DNA of 64,000 nucleotides from Roseibium sp. (GTDB taxonomy: Bacteria; Pseudomonadota; Alphaproteobacteria; Rhizobiales; Stappiaceae). Below, piece by piece: positions 55,129 through 64,000 of this stretch (positions within the stretch are counted from its first letter, which is position 1; each line of letters begins with the position of its first letter). Both the position numbers and the translations under genes were made by a program. The notes beneath the pieces are model-generated. The model did not search any database. It was not told the DNA's origin and worked only from the letters and a program-made list of their open reading frames with translations. The DNA is taken from assembly GCA_017643215.1 (NCBI GenBank), contig JAEPNV010000001.1:186001-250000 (forward strand), read 5' to 3'.

Positions 55129-56303
55129 GTCAGGGATGCACGCGGTTCCGAGATGACGTCAGGCTCAGAGGCCGACGGCGTGTCGCCGAGGTCCAGGTCC
55201 TCAATTCTTTGGCTGCGCTTCGTGATCTTGTCCGATGAGATCAGGATCTGGTCGATATCCTTGTTGGCCTGTGCGAAATGGGCCTGGAGCTTCCCGACCC
55301 GTTCGTTGAGCCGCGCCACATCTGCGGTCAAATGCCCGACTTCGGCCTGGATCAAGTGGGCCTGCTCGCGCATCTTCGCATCGCGCAGCACTGCCTGAAT
55401 GACCTGGATCGACAGCATCAACAGGGACGGGGACACGACGACGACCCGTGCCCGGTGCGCTTTTTGGACAAGGTCCTCGAACTGCTCGTTGAGCTCGGCA
55501 AAAACGCTCTCTGACGGCACGAAAAGGAACGCCGTGTCCTGGGTTTCGCCGGGAATGAGGTACTTCGCCCCGACATCCTGGACATGCTTGGTCAAATCGC
55601 GGCGGAATTGCGCATGCGCGTATTTCAGTTGCTCCTCCGTTTCCGCGTTTTGGATCAGGTTGAAGGCCTCCAGCGGAAACTTGGCATCGATGGCAAGCGG
55701 CGGTGCGCCGTTCGGCATGTGGATCAGGCAGTCCGGCCGGGTCGAATTCGACAAGGTCGCCTGAAAGCTGTACCCCGACACGGGAAGCTGATCCTGGATG
55801 ATCGCTTCCATGCGGCCCTGACCGAAGGCGCCCCGCGTCTGCTTGTTGGCAAGGATCGCCTGCAGTTGCCCGACCTGACCGGAAAGGTCGCTGATCGTGC
55901 GCTGCGCCCGGTCGATCACCGCAAGCCGCTCATGCAACTGCCGCAGGCCGTCATGGGTCTGCTTGCTGGTGTCGGCCATGGATAGCCCCAGCTTATGCCC
56001 CATCCCGTCCAGCCGTTCATTGACGACGCGCACCATGTCGGATTGCCGGGACCCGAACACCTCCGCCATGGTCTGCATCCGGCCGGTCATTTCGCCCTGG
56101 GATTTGAGCAAGGCGCCAAGATGGCTTTCAAGCTCATGGATCCGTTCCCGCGCGGCGGCCTCGGCGGTTTCGCGCGCCCGGACCTGGCGCAGGATGCGCA
56201 ATCCGAGCCACACAATGAGCAGCAGCAACACAAAGCCGGCGGCTAGGGCGGCCTCAAGCAGCGTGACGGGACGTCCGTGAAAAATGAACACGATATCGGT
56301 CAT
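55122..56303 (-). CDS. rmuC: DNA recombination protein RmuC
   Basis: A 393-aa RmuC-family protein. It has an N-terminal membrane helix (LLEAALAAGFVLLLLIVWLG), a coiled coil (about 50-140), and the PD-(D/E)XK-like RmuC domain (RGAFGQGRMEAIIQDQLP, LSNSTRPDCLIHMPNG, LAIDAKFPLEAFN, TAFLFVPSESVFAEL). RmuC limits inversion at short inverted repeats in E. coli. The ATG at 56303 precedes the helix. Confidence 0.94.
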   Translation of the reverse strand: MTDIVFIFHGRPVTLLEAALAAGFVLLLLIVWLGLRILRQVRARETAEAAARERIHELESHLGALLKSQGEMTGRMQTMAEVFGSRQSDMVRVVNERLDGMGHKLGLSMADTSKQTHDGLRQLHERLAVIDRAQRTISDLSGQVGQLQAILANKQTRGAFGQGRMEAIIQDQLPVSGYSFQATLSNSTRPDCLIHMPNGAPPLAIDAKFPLEAFNLIQNAETEEQLKYAHAQFRRDLTKHVQDVGAKYLIPGETQDTAFLFVPSESVFAELNEQFEDLVQKAHRARVVVVSPSLLMLSIQVIQAVLRDAKMREQAHLIQAEVGHLTADVARLNERVGKLQAHFAQANKDIDQILISSDKITKRSQRIEDLDLGDTPSASEPDVISEPRASLTG

Positions 56304-56416
56304 GAAACAAACATAGAACGATTCGGTCAAAAACGCAGCGCCAGGCTGTGATGTCTCCGGTGGTTGGCGGGCGTTCGCGCATTGACCGTCCGTTCGCCAT
56401 TGCTTATGTCAGGCGC

Positions 56417-56935
56417 ATGACGAAACGCACAATCCTGACCATCCCCGACAGCCAGCTTCGTGAGGTCTGCGCCCCGGTTCAGACCGTGGATGACGGCATC
56501 CGGGCGCTGGCCGACGACATGCTCGAAACCATGTATGACGCGCCGGGCATCGGCTTGGCGGCAAGTCAGGTCGGGGAGCTGAAACGGCTTTTTGTTCTGG
56601 ATGTTGCGCCTGAAGATGCGCCGAGGAACCCGCTGGTCTTTATCAATCCTAAGATAGTCTGGTCCAGCGAGGAAACCTCGGTCTATCAGGAGGGGTGTCT
56701 CTCCATCCCGGAGTATTACGAGGATGTGGAACGGCCGGCGGTTGTCAAAGTCCAGTTTCAGAACCGGGACGGTGAAGATCAGGAACTGGAAGCCAACGGC
56801 CTGCTCGCGACGTGCATCCAGCACGAGCTGGATCACCTGAACGGCACGTTGTTCATTGATTATCTGTCGAAGCTGAAGCGCGACCGGGTCCTTAAGAAAT
56901 TCACCAAGCAGGCCAAGCTGGCCGGCAAGATCTAA
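56417..56935 (+). CDS. def: Peptide deformylase
   Basis: A 172-aa metalloenzyme removing the N-formyl group from nascent proteins. All three motifs are present: GIGLAASQ (44-51), EGCLS with metal Cys94, and QHELDH with His136, Glu137 and His140. It begins the def-marC-fmt-GNAT-truA run on the plus strand. Confidence 0.98.
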   Translation: MTKRTILTIPDSQLREVCAPVQTVDDGIRALADDMLETMYDAPGIGLAASQVGELKRLFVLDVAPEDAPRNPLVFINPKIVWSSEETSVYQEGCLSIPEYYEDVERPAVVKVQFQNRDGEDQELEANGLLATCIQHELDHLNGTLFIDYLSKLKRDRVLKKFTKQAKLAGKI

Positions 56936-56965
56936 AGCCAACCGACCACGGCCGGCGGAGTTGGG

Positions 56966-57604
56966 GTGCACGTGGACACCGCGTTGTTTTTAAAAATGTT
57001 CGCGGCCCTTTTCGCCATCATGAATCCGGTCGCGAACCTTCCGGTTTTTCTGTCCCTGACCTCCGACAAGAACGCCAGCGGGCAGCGGCAGGTTGTCGTC
57101 ACGCTGCTGATCTCGCTTGTGATCGGCTGCACGGTCGTTTCCCTTGCGGGTAATGCACTGCTTGCCGTTTTCGGGATCGACGTGAACGCGTTTCGGCTCG
57201 CCGGCGGGTTCCTGATCCTGTTGATTGCGCTGAACCTGATCTCCGGTGAGCAAAGCAAGGCGCATCACGGCACCGACCAGGAAAAGGCCCATCACGCGCA
57301 GCAGGACAACCCGGCGATCTATCCGCTCACTGTCCCGATCCTGCTTGGGCCCGGCACGATTTCCACCATCATCATCTTTCGCGGCGACGTTCACGGTCTT
57401 TCGCAGGAAATCGCGTTTGCCGCGGCGATCGCGGCGGCCGTGTTCCTTTTGATCGCCACGTTTTTCGCCGCGCCGGTCCTGGCGCGGTTCCTCGGTCAGA
57501 CGGCGACCAGCGTGATGAGCCGCATCATGGGCATCATTCTGGCCGCCATCGCGATGGATATGATGGTCGACAGCCTGAAGGTCCTGTTGCCCGGGCTGGC
57601 CTGA
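56966..57604 (+). CDS. MarC-family integral membrane protein
   Basis: A 212-aa protein with six hydrophobic segments and MarC-family features: FAIMNPVANLPVFLSL near the N-terminus, FRLAGGFLILLIALNLI and PLTVPILLGPGTISTII. A His-rich cytosolic loop (KAHHGTDQEKAHHAQQ) joins the halves. Function of MarC proteins is unresolved. The GTG at 56966 follows GGAG; a second in-frame GTG lies at 56972. It is inserted between def and fmt, which are commonly adjacent. Confidence 0.9.
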   Translation: MHVDTALFLKMFAALFAIMNPVANLPVFLSLTSDKNASGQRQVVVTLLISLVIGCTVVSLAGNALLAVFGIDVNAFRLAGGFLILLIALNLISGEQSKAHHGTDQEKAHHAQQDNPAIYPLTVPILLGPGTISTIIIFRGDVHGLSQEIAFAAAIAAAVFLLIATFFAAPVLARFLGQTATSVMSRIMGIILAAIAMDMMVDSLKVLLPGLA

Positions 57605-57652
57605 TTGGGCCATAAGGACGCTTGAAGCCGAAATGATTGGAGCAGCAGGTCA

Positions 57653-58588
57653 GTGCGCATTGTTTTCATGGGAACGCCGGCGTTTTCCGTCCCGACGCTG
57701 ATGGAAATCGTCGGTCAGGGTCACGATGTCGTGGCCTGTTATTCCCAGCCGCCGCGGCCGTCCGGTCGAGGCATGGATCTGAAAAAATCTCCGGTGCATG
57801 AAGCGGCCGAAACGCTCGGAATCCCGGTCGTGACGCCGGAAAGCCTGAAAGACCCGCAAGAACAGCAGCGGTTTGAGGAACTTGAACCCGACGTCGCCGT
57901 CGTTGTCGCCTATGGTTTGTTGCTGCCAAAGTCGGTTTTGGAGACACCAAAAGAGGGCTGCCTGAACCTTCATGCGTCGTTGCTTCCGCGCTGGCGGGGC
58001 GCTGCGCCAATCAACCGCGCGGTCATGGCCGGCGACACGGAGACGGGCATTCAGGTCATGCGGATGGAGGAAGGTCTCGACACCGGGCCGGTCTGTATGT
58101 CCGAGACAGTTGCAATCGGCCCGGACATGACGGCCGGCGAATTGCATGACCGCCTGTCTGTGCTGGGTGGTGACTTGATGGTCCGGGCGCTGGCGGCCGT
58201 GTCGCGCGGCGGATTGGCAGAGCGGGCGCAATCAGCCGACGGTGTGACCTATGCCGCCAAGCTGTCGAAAGACGAAACGCGCATCGATTGGACCTTAGCT
58301 GCCGGTGACATTCACAACCACATTCGCGGTCTCTCGCCATTTCCCGGCGCCTGGTGCACCTTGGATGTCGGCGGCAAGTCCGAGCGCCTGAAGGTCCTGC
58401 GCAGCCATGTTGTGGAGGATCGGACCGGCCCGCCCGGCGAGGTCGTATCGCTGGATGATGGTCCGGTGATTGCCTGCGGGACCCAGGCCATTCGCCTTGT
58501 CCAGGTGCAACGGGCGGGCAAGAAACCGATGAGCGGTTCGGAGTTTTTGCATGGTGTGAATTTGTCGACCGGCGATCACCTATCGTAA
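57653..58588 (+). CDS. fmt: Methionyl-tRNA formyltransferase
   Basis: A 311-aa enzyme formylating initiator Met-tRNA. The N-terminal Rossmann domain begins [15 protein letters not shown] and includes [18 protein letters not shown], where Asn, His and the following loop form the folate site, and [19 protein letters not shown]; the C-terminal OB-like domain binds tRNA. The start is a GTG at 57653. Function pairs with def upstream. Confidence 0.97.
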   Translation: MRIVFMGTPAFSVPTLMEIVGQGHDVVACYSQPPRPSGRGMDLKKSPVHEAAETLGIPVVTPESLKDPQEQQRFEELEPDVAVVVAYGLLLPKSVLETPKEGCLNLHASLLPRWRGAAPINRAVMAGDTETGIQVMRMEEGLDTGPVCMSETVAIGPDMTAGELHDRLSVLGGDLMVRALAAVSRGGLAERAQSADGVTYAAKLSKDETRIDWTLAAGDIHNHIRGLSPFPGAWCTLDVGGKSERLKVLRSHVVEDRTGPPGEVVSLDDGPVIACGTQAIRLVQVQRAGKKPMSGSEFLHGVNLSTGDHLS

Positions 58589-58610
58589 GGCGCGTTTTGA
58601 AGGAATACCG

Positions 58611-59150
58611 ATGAGCCATAGTCCTCTACTGACCGAGCTGACCGTGCGCGATGTAGATGCCGATGATGAGGCTGAAGTGCGGGACCTGGTGGTCGCCGCT
58701 TTTGGTCAGGAGGCCGAGGCCGATCTGGTCTACAAGTTACGCCACTGCGGAGCCCTGGTGCTGGAGCAGGTGGCGGTGGCCGAGGATGGCAGGATTCTCG
58801 GACATGTTTCCTACAGCCGTGTCACGCCGCGGGCCATCGGCGCGGGCCAGTCCATGCAAGTCACCTGTCTGGCCCCCGTATCCGTTTGGCCGGCCTATCA
58901 AAAGCAGGGCATTGGGTCGGCCTTGATTACGGCGTCGTTGGACCGTTTGAAAGCAATGGGCGAGGATCTTGTTTTGGTCCTGGGTCATCCGGCCTATTAT
59001 CCGCGCTTTGGTTTCGACGCCGCGCTGGCACGCCAGGTGACGGGTCCATACGCCGGCAACGCCTTCATGGCGCTGGCGTTAACGGCGGCCGGGCGCGGAA
59101 ATCTGCCGATCGAGGTTGCTTTCGCGACGCCATTTGAGGAGTTCGAATAG
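58611..59150 (+). CDS. GNAT-family N-acetyltransferase (YhbS-like)
   Basis: A 179-aa acetyltransferase with GNAT motif [21 protein letters not shown] followed by [14 protein letters not shown], and [13 protein letters not shown], characteristic of the YhbS group. The substrate is unknown. It lies between fmt and truA with short gaps, so it is cotranscribed with translation-related genes. Confidence 0.9.
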   Translation: MSHSPLLTELTVRDVDADDEAEVRDLVVAAFGQEAEADLVYKLRHCGALVLEQVAVAEDGRILGHVSYSRVTPRAIGAGQSMQVTCLAPVSVWPAYQKQGIGSALITASLDRLKAMGEDLVLVLGHPAYYPRFGFDAALARQVTGPYAGNAFMALALTAAGRGNLPIEVAFATPFEEFE

Positions 59151-59157
59151 GCCATCC

Positions 59158-59970
59158 ATGCCGCGCTACAAGCTGACTGTCGAATATGATGGCCGGCCGT
59201 TTTGCGGCTGGCAGCGTCAGGCGAACGGCCCCTCCGTCCAGGCGGTGATCGAGCGCGCCATCCGAGCCTTTTCCGGCGAAACGGTGACCATCGGAGGCGC
59301 GGGCCGGACCGACACGGGGGTTCATGCCCTGGGTCAGGTTGCCCATGCGGATCTGTCCAAGGACTGGCCGGCCCGAACGGTGCTTGGCGCCTTGAACTTC
59401 CATTGCCAGCCCGATCCGGTCGCGATTCTCGCCTGTGAAAAAATGCACCAGGGATTTGATGCGCGGTTTTCCGCGATCCGCCGCGCCTATCGATACCGGA
59501 TCGTCAATCGGGTGCCGCCCCTGACCCATGAGGCGGGCTTGGCTTGGCATGTCAAGTCCGAGCTCGACGCCGCCGCCATGCACGAGGCCGCGCAAGTGTT
59601 CGTCGGCCACCATGATTTCACCACCTTCCGCCACTCGCGGTGCCAGGCCAAGAGCCCGGAAAAAACGCTTGAGATGTTCACCGTTCGCCGGAATGGCGAT
59701 GTTGTCACCGCAGAATGCGCGTCGCGCTCGTTCCTGCACAATCAAGTGCGCTCGATGGTCGGCACATTGCGGCTCGTCGGGGAAGGCCGATGGGGCGCGG
59801 CTGATGTGCGTGCAGCGTTGGACGCCCGGGACCGGACCGCGTGCGGACCCGTTGCGCCCGCCGACGGGCTCTATCTCACACAGGTCGACTATCGCAGCGC
59901 CGCCGACGACCTAGCCGCTGATCAGGCCTGGCGCGGACGCCAGGCGGAGCTGTCGGACGCCGACACCTAG
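59158..59970 (+). CDS. truA: tRNA pseudouridine(38-40) synthase TruA
   Basis: A 270-aa pseudouridine synthase modifying positions 38-40 of tRNA anticodon arms. The N-terminus [18 protein letters not shown] and the catalytic [17 protein letters not shown] (Asp52) are diagnostic, as are [13 protein letters not shown] and [13 protein letters not shown]. It starts seven bases after the GNAT gene and converges on the DUF2189 gene. Confidence 0.97.
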   Translation: MPRYKLTVEYDGRPFCGWQRQANGPSVQAVIERAIRAFSGETVTIGGAGRTDTGVHALGQVAHADLSKDWPARTVLGALNFHCQPDPVAILACEKMHQGFDARFSAIRRAYRYRIVNRVPPLTHEAGLAWHVKSELDAAAMHEAAQVFVGHHDFTTFRHSRCQAKSPEKTLEMFTVRRNGDVVTAECASRSFLHNQVRSMVGTLRLVGEGRWGAADVRAALDARDRTACGPVAPADGLYLTQVDYRSAADDLAADQAWRGRQAELSDADT

Positions 59971-59983
59971 CCTCAAAAGGCGG

Positions 59984-60817
59984 TCATGCCGGTATCGTTT
60001 CGGTCTTTTGATCCGCGATGGTCACGCATTTGCGGTAAAGATGCCACGTCGTGTGGCCCAGGATCGGCAGTGTGAACACAAGCCCGACAAACGCCGGGAT
60101 GATTGACGCGATCAATGTGATCGTCACGACCAGCGCCCATCCGATCATGGGGATGGGTGATGTCACAACCGCCCGTACGCTCGTGATCATGGCGGTGATG
60201 AAATCCCGGTCCTGTTCCATCAAAAGCGGGAACGAAATCACTGTGAGTGAGAACAAGATCAAGGCCAGGATCGCGCCGACCACGTGTCCGACCGCAAGGA
60301 ACATCAAGCCTTCAGGCGTTCCGACAACCTCCGAAAGGAACTCCGTGAAAGAGGCAAAGGACTGGAATCCCAGGAAGAGCGCCAGCAGCATTCGAACCTG
60401 ATACATCCACATGATTTGAATGAACAGCACCACAAAGGCCATCCATGACAATTCGCGTCCCTTTTGTTCCCACATGCGTCCGAATATGCCCGACCAGGTG
60501 ACGGCTTCGCCTGCCTCCAGCCTGCGGCTGATTTCATAAAGGCCGACCGCGGCGAACGGGCCCATCAGCACAAAGCCTGCGGCAAGCGGATAGCTGAGAT
60601 AGCTCATGCCGAGGGCCGACGCGGTCAGCACGACCAGGACGCCGCCAATGGCGAAGAACGCGCCGATCACAAGGCCGTGGACCGGCGCACTGCGGAAATC
60701 GCGAAGCCCGGCGGCCAATGCGTCGATCACGTCCTCTTTGGTGATCGTGTTGACGATCGGATCGGGCCGGACCTGGGGTTTTGAACTCGACGCGTTCGGC
60801 GCGTCCTGGCTTTCCAT
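59984..60817 (-). CDS. DUF2189 family membrane protein
   Basis: A 277-aa integral membrane protein with about six helices. After a polar N-terminus come ALAAGLRDFRSAPVHGLVIG, PLAAGFVLMGPFAAVGLYE with ISRRLEAGE, then further helices and a LGHTTWHLYRKCV tail, all typical of DUF2189 (COG5473). Function is unknown. The ATG at 60817 follows GGAGG; the frame extends upstream but into unlikely sequence. Confidence 0.9.
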   Translation of the reverse strand: MESQDAPNASSSKPQVRPDPIVNTITKEDVIDALAAGLRDFRSAPVHGLVIGAFFAIGGVLVVLTASALGMSYLSYPLAAGFVLMGPFAAVGLYEISRRLEAGEAVTWSGIFGRMWEQKGRELSWMAFVVLFIQIMWMYQVRMLLALFLGFQSFASFTEFLSEVVGTPEGLMFLAVGHVVGAILALILFSLTVISFPLLMEQDRDFITAMITSVRAVVTSPIPMIGWALVVTITLIASIIPAFVGLVFTLPILGHTTWHLYRKCVTIADQKTETIPA

Positions 60818-61131
60818 AGTCAAAGCTTCCTCCAAAAAAGCTTTCCGTTCCCCACAGTGACCTTTATCCGCCCGCTTTCCAATCGTAATTTCCGGTACGT
60901 CGCTGTCATTTTTTCGCGGTTCAAACGTAAAAAACCGGCCGCCTGATCCGCAAAACCACCTGTTTTCGGTCCGCGCGGCACGGAACGCTGAGGCGCGGTC
61001 GGGATATCGGACCGCCTTTTGTCCCGAAGGCGGGACGATAATCGACAAAAACCCGTTCCGCGCTTGATCCAGCTTCGACTTGAGACTAACTCCAAGTCAA
61101 TCAATCCGACGCACGTCAAGAACGGACCCCG
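60818..61131. other. divergent gap between the DUF2189 and DUF805 genes
   Basis: This 314-bp gap should hold both promoters. A GCGGTC / GACCGC hairpin at 60995-61015 is followed by only four Ts and no gene reads into it from nearby, so I do not call a terminator. Nothing else is recognisable. Confidence 0.45.
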
Positions 61132-61560
61132 ATGGCTTCCACTGCACCTGCCGCCAATTTCAGCCCGGGCCTTGTCTGGCTCTTTCTGAGCCCGATCGGC
61201 CGTCTGGGCCGACACGCCTATTGGCTTGGCTTTGCCTTTGTCTGGCTGATTATCGCTATGGCGCTGCGCATGTGGTGGACGTCGCTCGATCCAGGCGTAA
61301 ATGTCGAGGAGTTGAGCCTGATCAGCTTTATGGAATCCAATCCGCTTTTCCCGATCTTGTTTTTCGTACTGCAATGGATCGAACTGGCCATGGTGATCAA
61401 GCGCTGTCAGGACATTGGGATCACCGGTTTTCTCGCGCTACTGATCTTCATTCCGGGGGTGAATCTTCTGGCCGTGATCATCTTTGGTGTGGTGCCGAGT
61501 GCCGGGGGCGCCAACCGCTACGGGCCATGCCCGGACAGTTACTACCGGCGGTCCAGCTGA
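61132..61560 (+). CDS. DUF805 family membrane protein
   Basis: A 142-aa protein with about four membrane segments and the DUF805 pattern: LFLSPIGRLGRHAYWLGFAF near the start, VIKRCQDIGITGFLALL, and NRYGPCPDSY at the C-terminus. Function is unknown. One base separates its stop from the dapE start, so the two are cotranscribed. Confidence 0.9.
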   Translation: MASTAPAANFSPGLVWLFLSPIGRLGRHAYWLGFAFVWLIIAMALRMWWTSLDPGVNVEELSLISFMESNPLFPILFFVLQWIELAMVIKRCQDIGITGFLALLIFIPGVNLLAVIIFGVVPSAGGANRYGPCPDSYYRRSS

Positions 61561-61561
61561 C

Positions 61562-62746
61562 ATGTCCGCAGAATCCTCGCAGGTCGTCCGTTTAACTCAA
61601 GATCTTATTCGCTGTCCGTCGGTCACACCGGCCGAGGGCGGTGCCTTGCGCACGCTGGCCGCTTTTTTGATCCCCCTTGGATTTGACGTGGAGCATGTCA
61701 CTTTCTCAGACGACGACACGCCGGACGTCGAAAATCTGTTTGCGACCATTGGAAGCGGCGCGCCGCATTTTGTGTTTGCCGGGCACACGGACGTCGTGCC
61801 GCCGGGGCAAAAAGCGCTCTGGACTCACGATCCGTTTGAGGCGTCGATCGAGGATGGCCGGGTGTTCGGCCGTGGGGCTGTTGACATGAAGGGCGGCGTG
61901 GCCGCCTTTGCCGCTGCGGTGGCAGCGTTCGTCACCGGCAAGGGGGACGGCTTTACCGGGACCATTTCGTTTCTCATCACCGGCGACGAGGAGGGGCCGG
62001 CGGTCAACGGCACCGTCAAGCTTCTGGACTGGGCACGGGCACGCGGTCATCGGTTCGATGCGTGTATTGTCGGCGAGCCGACCAACCCCGAGATCCTTGG
62101 GGAGGCCATCAAGGTGGGGCGCCGCGGATCTTTGTCCGGAACCATCACCGTCACCGGCACGCAGGGCCACGCGGCCTATCCGCATTTGGCTGAAAATCCG
62201 ATTTCGGGAATCTTGAAGCTTCTCGCTGCTCTGGATGCGATGGAACTCGATGCGGGAAATGCCCGCTTCCAACCGTCCAATTTGGAGATTGTATCGGTGG
62301 ATGTCGGAAATCCGGCGTTCAACGTCATTCCGGCGAAAGCGGAAGGACGTTTCAACATCCGGTTCAACGACGAATGGAGCCTTGAGGGATTGCGGGAACA
62401 GGTTCGCAGCGTCTTGGGGAATGCCGCGCCATCGGGTCTAACCTGGAACGTCGTGTTTAAACGCGATGCAAGTGAATCCTTCCTCACCAGGGATGAGACG
62501 CTGATCTCCACATTGTCGGATGCGATCGAACAGGTGGTCGGCCGCCGGCCTGAACTGTCCACCGGCGGCGGGACGTCCGATGCCCGGTTCATAAAGAACC
62601 ATTGTCCGGTCGTGGAATTCGGTCTGGTGGGCCAGACCATGCACAAAGTCGATGAACATGTACCACTTTGCGACCTGGAACGGCTGACGGCGATCTATCT
62701 GAGGTTCCTGGAGCTTTATTTCGGCGAGGCAACCGGACGGTCATGA
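61562..62746 (+). CDS. dapE: Succinyl-diaminopimelate desuccinylase
   Basis: A 394-aa M20 metallohydrolase of the lysine/diaminopimelate pathway. Metal ligands appear in FAGHTDVVPPG (His75) and GRGAVDMKGGVAA (Asp108), with the catalytic Glu in ITGDEEGPAVNGT and the late STGGGTSDARFI and HKVDEHVP. Length is normal for DapE. The start ATG at 61562 directly follows the DUF805 gene; the stop overlaps the next gene by four bases. Confidence 0.96.
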   Translation: MSAESSQVVRLTQDLIRCPSVTPAEGGALRTLAAFLIPLGFDVEHVTFSDDDTPDVENLFATIGSGAPHFVFAGHTDVVPPGQKALWTHDPFEASIEDGRVFGRGAVDMKGGVAAFAAAVAAFVTGKGDGFTGTISFLITGDEEGPAVNGTVKLLDWARARGHRFDACIVGEPTNPEILGEAIKVGRRGSLSGTITVTGTQGHAAYPHLAENPISGILKLLAALDAMELDAGNARFQPSNLEIVSVDVGNPAFNVIPAKAEGRFNIRFNDEWSLEGLREQVRSVLGNAAPSGLTWNVVFKRDASESFLTRDETLISTLSDAIEQVVGRRPELSTGGGTSDARFIKNHCPVVEFGLVGQTMHKVDEHVPLCDLERLTAIYLRFLELYFGEATGRS

Positions 62747-63336
62747 TCACCCTTGGCGAGATCGCCCGGTCGTTGCAGGGCTCGTGGCTGCTGCTGAAAA
62801 ACCGGCCGGATGCCTTGAAGTGGTTTGATCTCTCGCTTGGCGGCTTCTGGCGGTCTTTTGGTGTCGTCTTTTTGCTGTTGCCGATGTTCTGGGCAAGTTC
62901 CGTTGCGGAGAAGAAGCTGCTGTTGTCCGAAACGGGGCTTGTTGAAAGCGCGTTTCCAAATGCCAACTTCTGGGCAGCCCAGTTTACCGCCCTTGGTCTG
63001 GACTGGATTGCCTTGCCGCTGCTTCTGGCGGCGCTGGCCGGACCGTTGGGGATCTCCAGGTTCTACGTGCCGTTCATAGCCGTCCGGAACTGGTCCAGCC
63101 TCTTGATCTCGTTCCCCTATCTCGCCGTCGCGCTGCTTTATCTGGCCGGTGTGGTCTCGGGTGGGATGATGGTGTTGCTGTCCTTGAGCATCCTCGTCGC
63201 GGTGCTCTGGTACCGCTATTTGATTGCCCGGATCACGCTCCAGGCCGGCATGGGGCTGGCCATCGGGATCGTCATGCTCGACATCGTGCTGTCGCTCTTG
63301 ATCCGCGAAATGGTCGGTCGGATCTGGGGCGCGTAA
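62743..63336 (+). CDS. Hypothetical integral membrane protein
   Basis: A 197-aa protein with about five hydrophobic segments (FWRSFGVVFLLLPMFWASSV, IALPLLLAALAGPLGISRFY, LISFPYLAVALLYLAGVVSG, MMVLLSLSILVAVLWYRYLI, MGLAIGIVMLDIVLSLLI). Genes of this kind often follow dapE in rhizobia-like genomes, but I know no function. Its ATG overlaps the dapE stop (ATGA), showing translational coupling. Confidence 0.8.
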   Translation: MITLGEIARSLQGSWLLLKNRPDALKWFDLSLGGFWRSFGVVFLLLPMFWASSVAEKKLLLSETGLVESAFPNANFWAAQFTALGLDWIALPLLLAALAGPLGISRFYVPFIAVRNWSSLLISFPYLAVALLYLAGVVSGGMMVLLSLSILVAVLWYRYLIARITLQAGMGLAIGIVMLDIVLSLLIREMVGRIWGA

Positions 63337-63521
63337 GGATTTGCCGCCAACGCTGGTCCGGAGTGTGTAACGGGCACGTGATATCAATGTGCCGCTCCGT
63401 TAACTCAATCCACACTCTCTTTCCTCCACATTTGCATTAAATGTTATAGCGAGTCGCCGCTTTCGCCGGAAGGGATAGGTTGCGGCCAAGAATACTGTCT
63501 GGTCGCACCCAGGGGCTGTTT

Positions 63522-64000
63522 GTGCTGAATATTTCACCCGTATCGCGTAAAAACCTCTTCCGGAAGCGGCGGGTGGCGATGTTTCGTGCCTTGGTGGACG
63601 ATTATGTCCGCCTGAACGGAATTTGCCGTATTATCGATCTGGGCGGCACAATCGAGTTCTGGGACGTTTGGGGACATGAGCTTGGCGAAACGCCGGTCGA
63701 AATCCTGTGTGTCAATATCGAGGCGCAGCCGGAAGTTGGAACGGTGCCGGGCATCCGGAGCATCCGTGCCGACGCGCGTGAACTCAGCGACATACCCGAT
63801 GGCAGCTATGACATCGCGTTTTCCAATTCGGTGATCGAGCATGTCGGCCGTTGGACGGATATGGAGCGGTTTGCTGCCGAAGCGCGTCGGATCGCGCGCA
63901 GCTGTTTCATTCAGACGCCGAATTTCTGGTTCCCCTTTGAGCCGCATGCCCGCTTGCCGCTTGTCCATTGGCTGCCCGATCCGATTGCCTACAGGTTGCA
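63522..64000 (+). CDS. Class I SAM-dependent methyltransferase (partial, cut by right edge)
   Basis: The first 159 codons of a methyltransferase type 11 protein. The SAM-binding motif I is degenerate but recognisable as CRIIDLGGTIEFWD; motif II follows in EILCVNIEA, and motif III/IV in YDIAFSNSVIEHVG. The later FIQTPNFWFPFEPH resembles enzymes found in polysaccharide loci. The GTG at 63522 has AGGGG seven bases upstream. The C-terminus is outside the window and the substrate is unknown. Confidence 0.85.
   Translation, partial: MLNISPVSRKNLFRKRRVAMFRALVDDYVRLNGICRIIDLGGTIEFWDVWGHELGETPVEILCVNIEAQPEVGTVPGIRSIRADARELSDIPDGSYDIAFSNSVIEHVGRWTDMERFAAEARRIARSCFIQTPNFWFPFEPHARLPLVHWLPDPIAYRL

Noticed and set aside
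60995-61020. GCGGTC / GACCGC hairpin followed by four Ts
   Set aside because: It lies in a divergent gap with no gene transcribed into it, so a terminator call is not supported.

Overview
The window is high-GC chromosomal DNA from an alphaproteobacterium, most plausibly of the Hyphomicrobiales (Rhizobiales) type. Support comes from a CpaA-F/TadBCD pilus locus with TTAACC boxes that resemble CtrA sites, a PutA without its own DNA-binding domain beside an Lrp-type PutR, a MaoC-phosphate acetyltransferase fusion next to ackA, and alphaproteobacterial families such as DUF1194, DUF1186 and the TIGR02281 aspartic protease. The genus cannot be fixed from the sequence alone. I saw no rRNA, tRNA, CRISPR array, prophage or intact insertion sequence.

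Layout. 1-2 kb: the end of a YnjBC-like ABC importer (minus strand). 2-5.8 kb: putR and putA, divergent, around two spaced palindromes. 5.8-6.7 kb: a DUF1186 protein. 6.7-10.1 kb: an islet of visibly lower GC with a LysR regulator, an exported isochorismatase-like hydrolase and a YHS-domain protein. 10.1-14.1 kb: mgsA-glk-hrpB operon (minus). 14.3-15.2 kb: an exported vWA-like DUF1194 protein behind a long AT-rich regulatory region. 15.7-31.5 kb: a nucleoside scavenging block. 31.6-37.4 kb: aspartic protease, phosphohexomutase, galM, histone-deacetylase-like hydrolase, HAD phosphatase and an orphan PhnD-like binding protein. 37.4-40.0 kb: ackA and the MaoC-Pta fusion. 40.2-52.2 kb: the Tad/Cpa pilus locus. 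52.4-63.3 kb: housekeeping genes (leucyl aminopeptidase, NlpC/P60 hydrolase, rmuC, def, marC, fmt, truA, dapE and small membrane proteins). From 63.5 kb: a methyltransferase cut by the right edge.

The nucleoside block is the most coherent system. A SorC-type regulator precedes two tandem BMP-family binding proteins, an ABC ATPase and two permeases (nucleoside import), then cytidine deaminase, purine nucleoside phosphorylase, deoC, deoA, deoB, adenosine deaminase, a DUF1688/URC4 protein, uracil phosphoribosyltransferase and ribokinase. Imported nucleosides can be deaminated and phosphorolysed. The sugar phosphates enter central metabolism through DeoB, DeoC and RbsK. Uracil goes to UMP through Upp and, if the URC4 assignment holds, possibly into the little-studied URC route of uracil breakdown. 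The run is interrupted between deoA and deoB by a MITE-like element of about 264 bp with 31-bp imperfect terminal inverted repeats.

The Tad locus has a minus-strand arm (a stand-alone secretin-N-domain protein and two TadE-like minor pilins) and a plus-strand arm (58-aa Flp pilin with its own terminator, prepilin peptidase, CpaB-F, TadB, TadC), with tadD converging from the far side.
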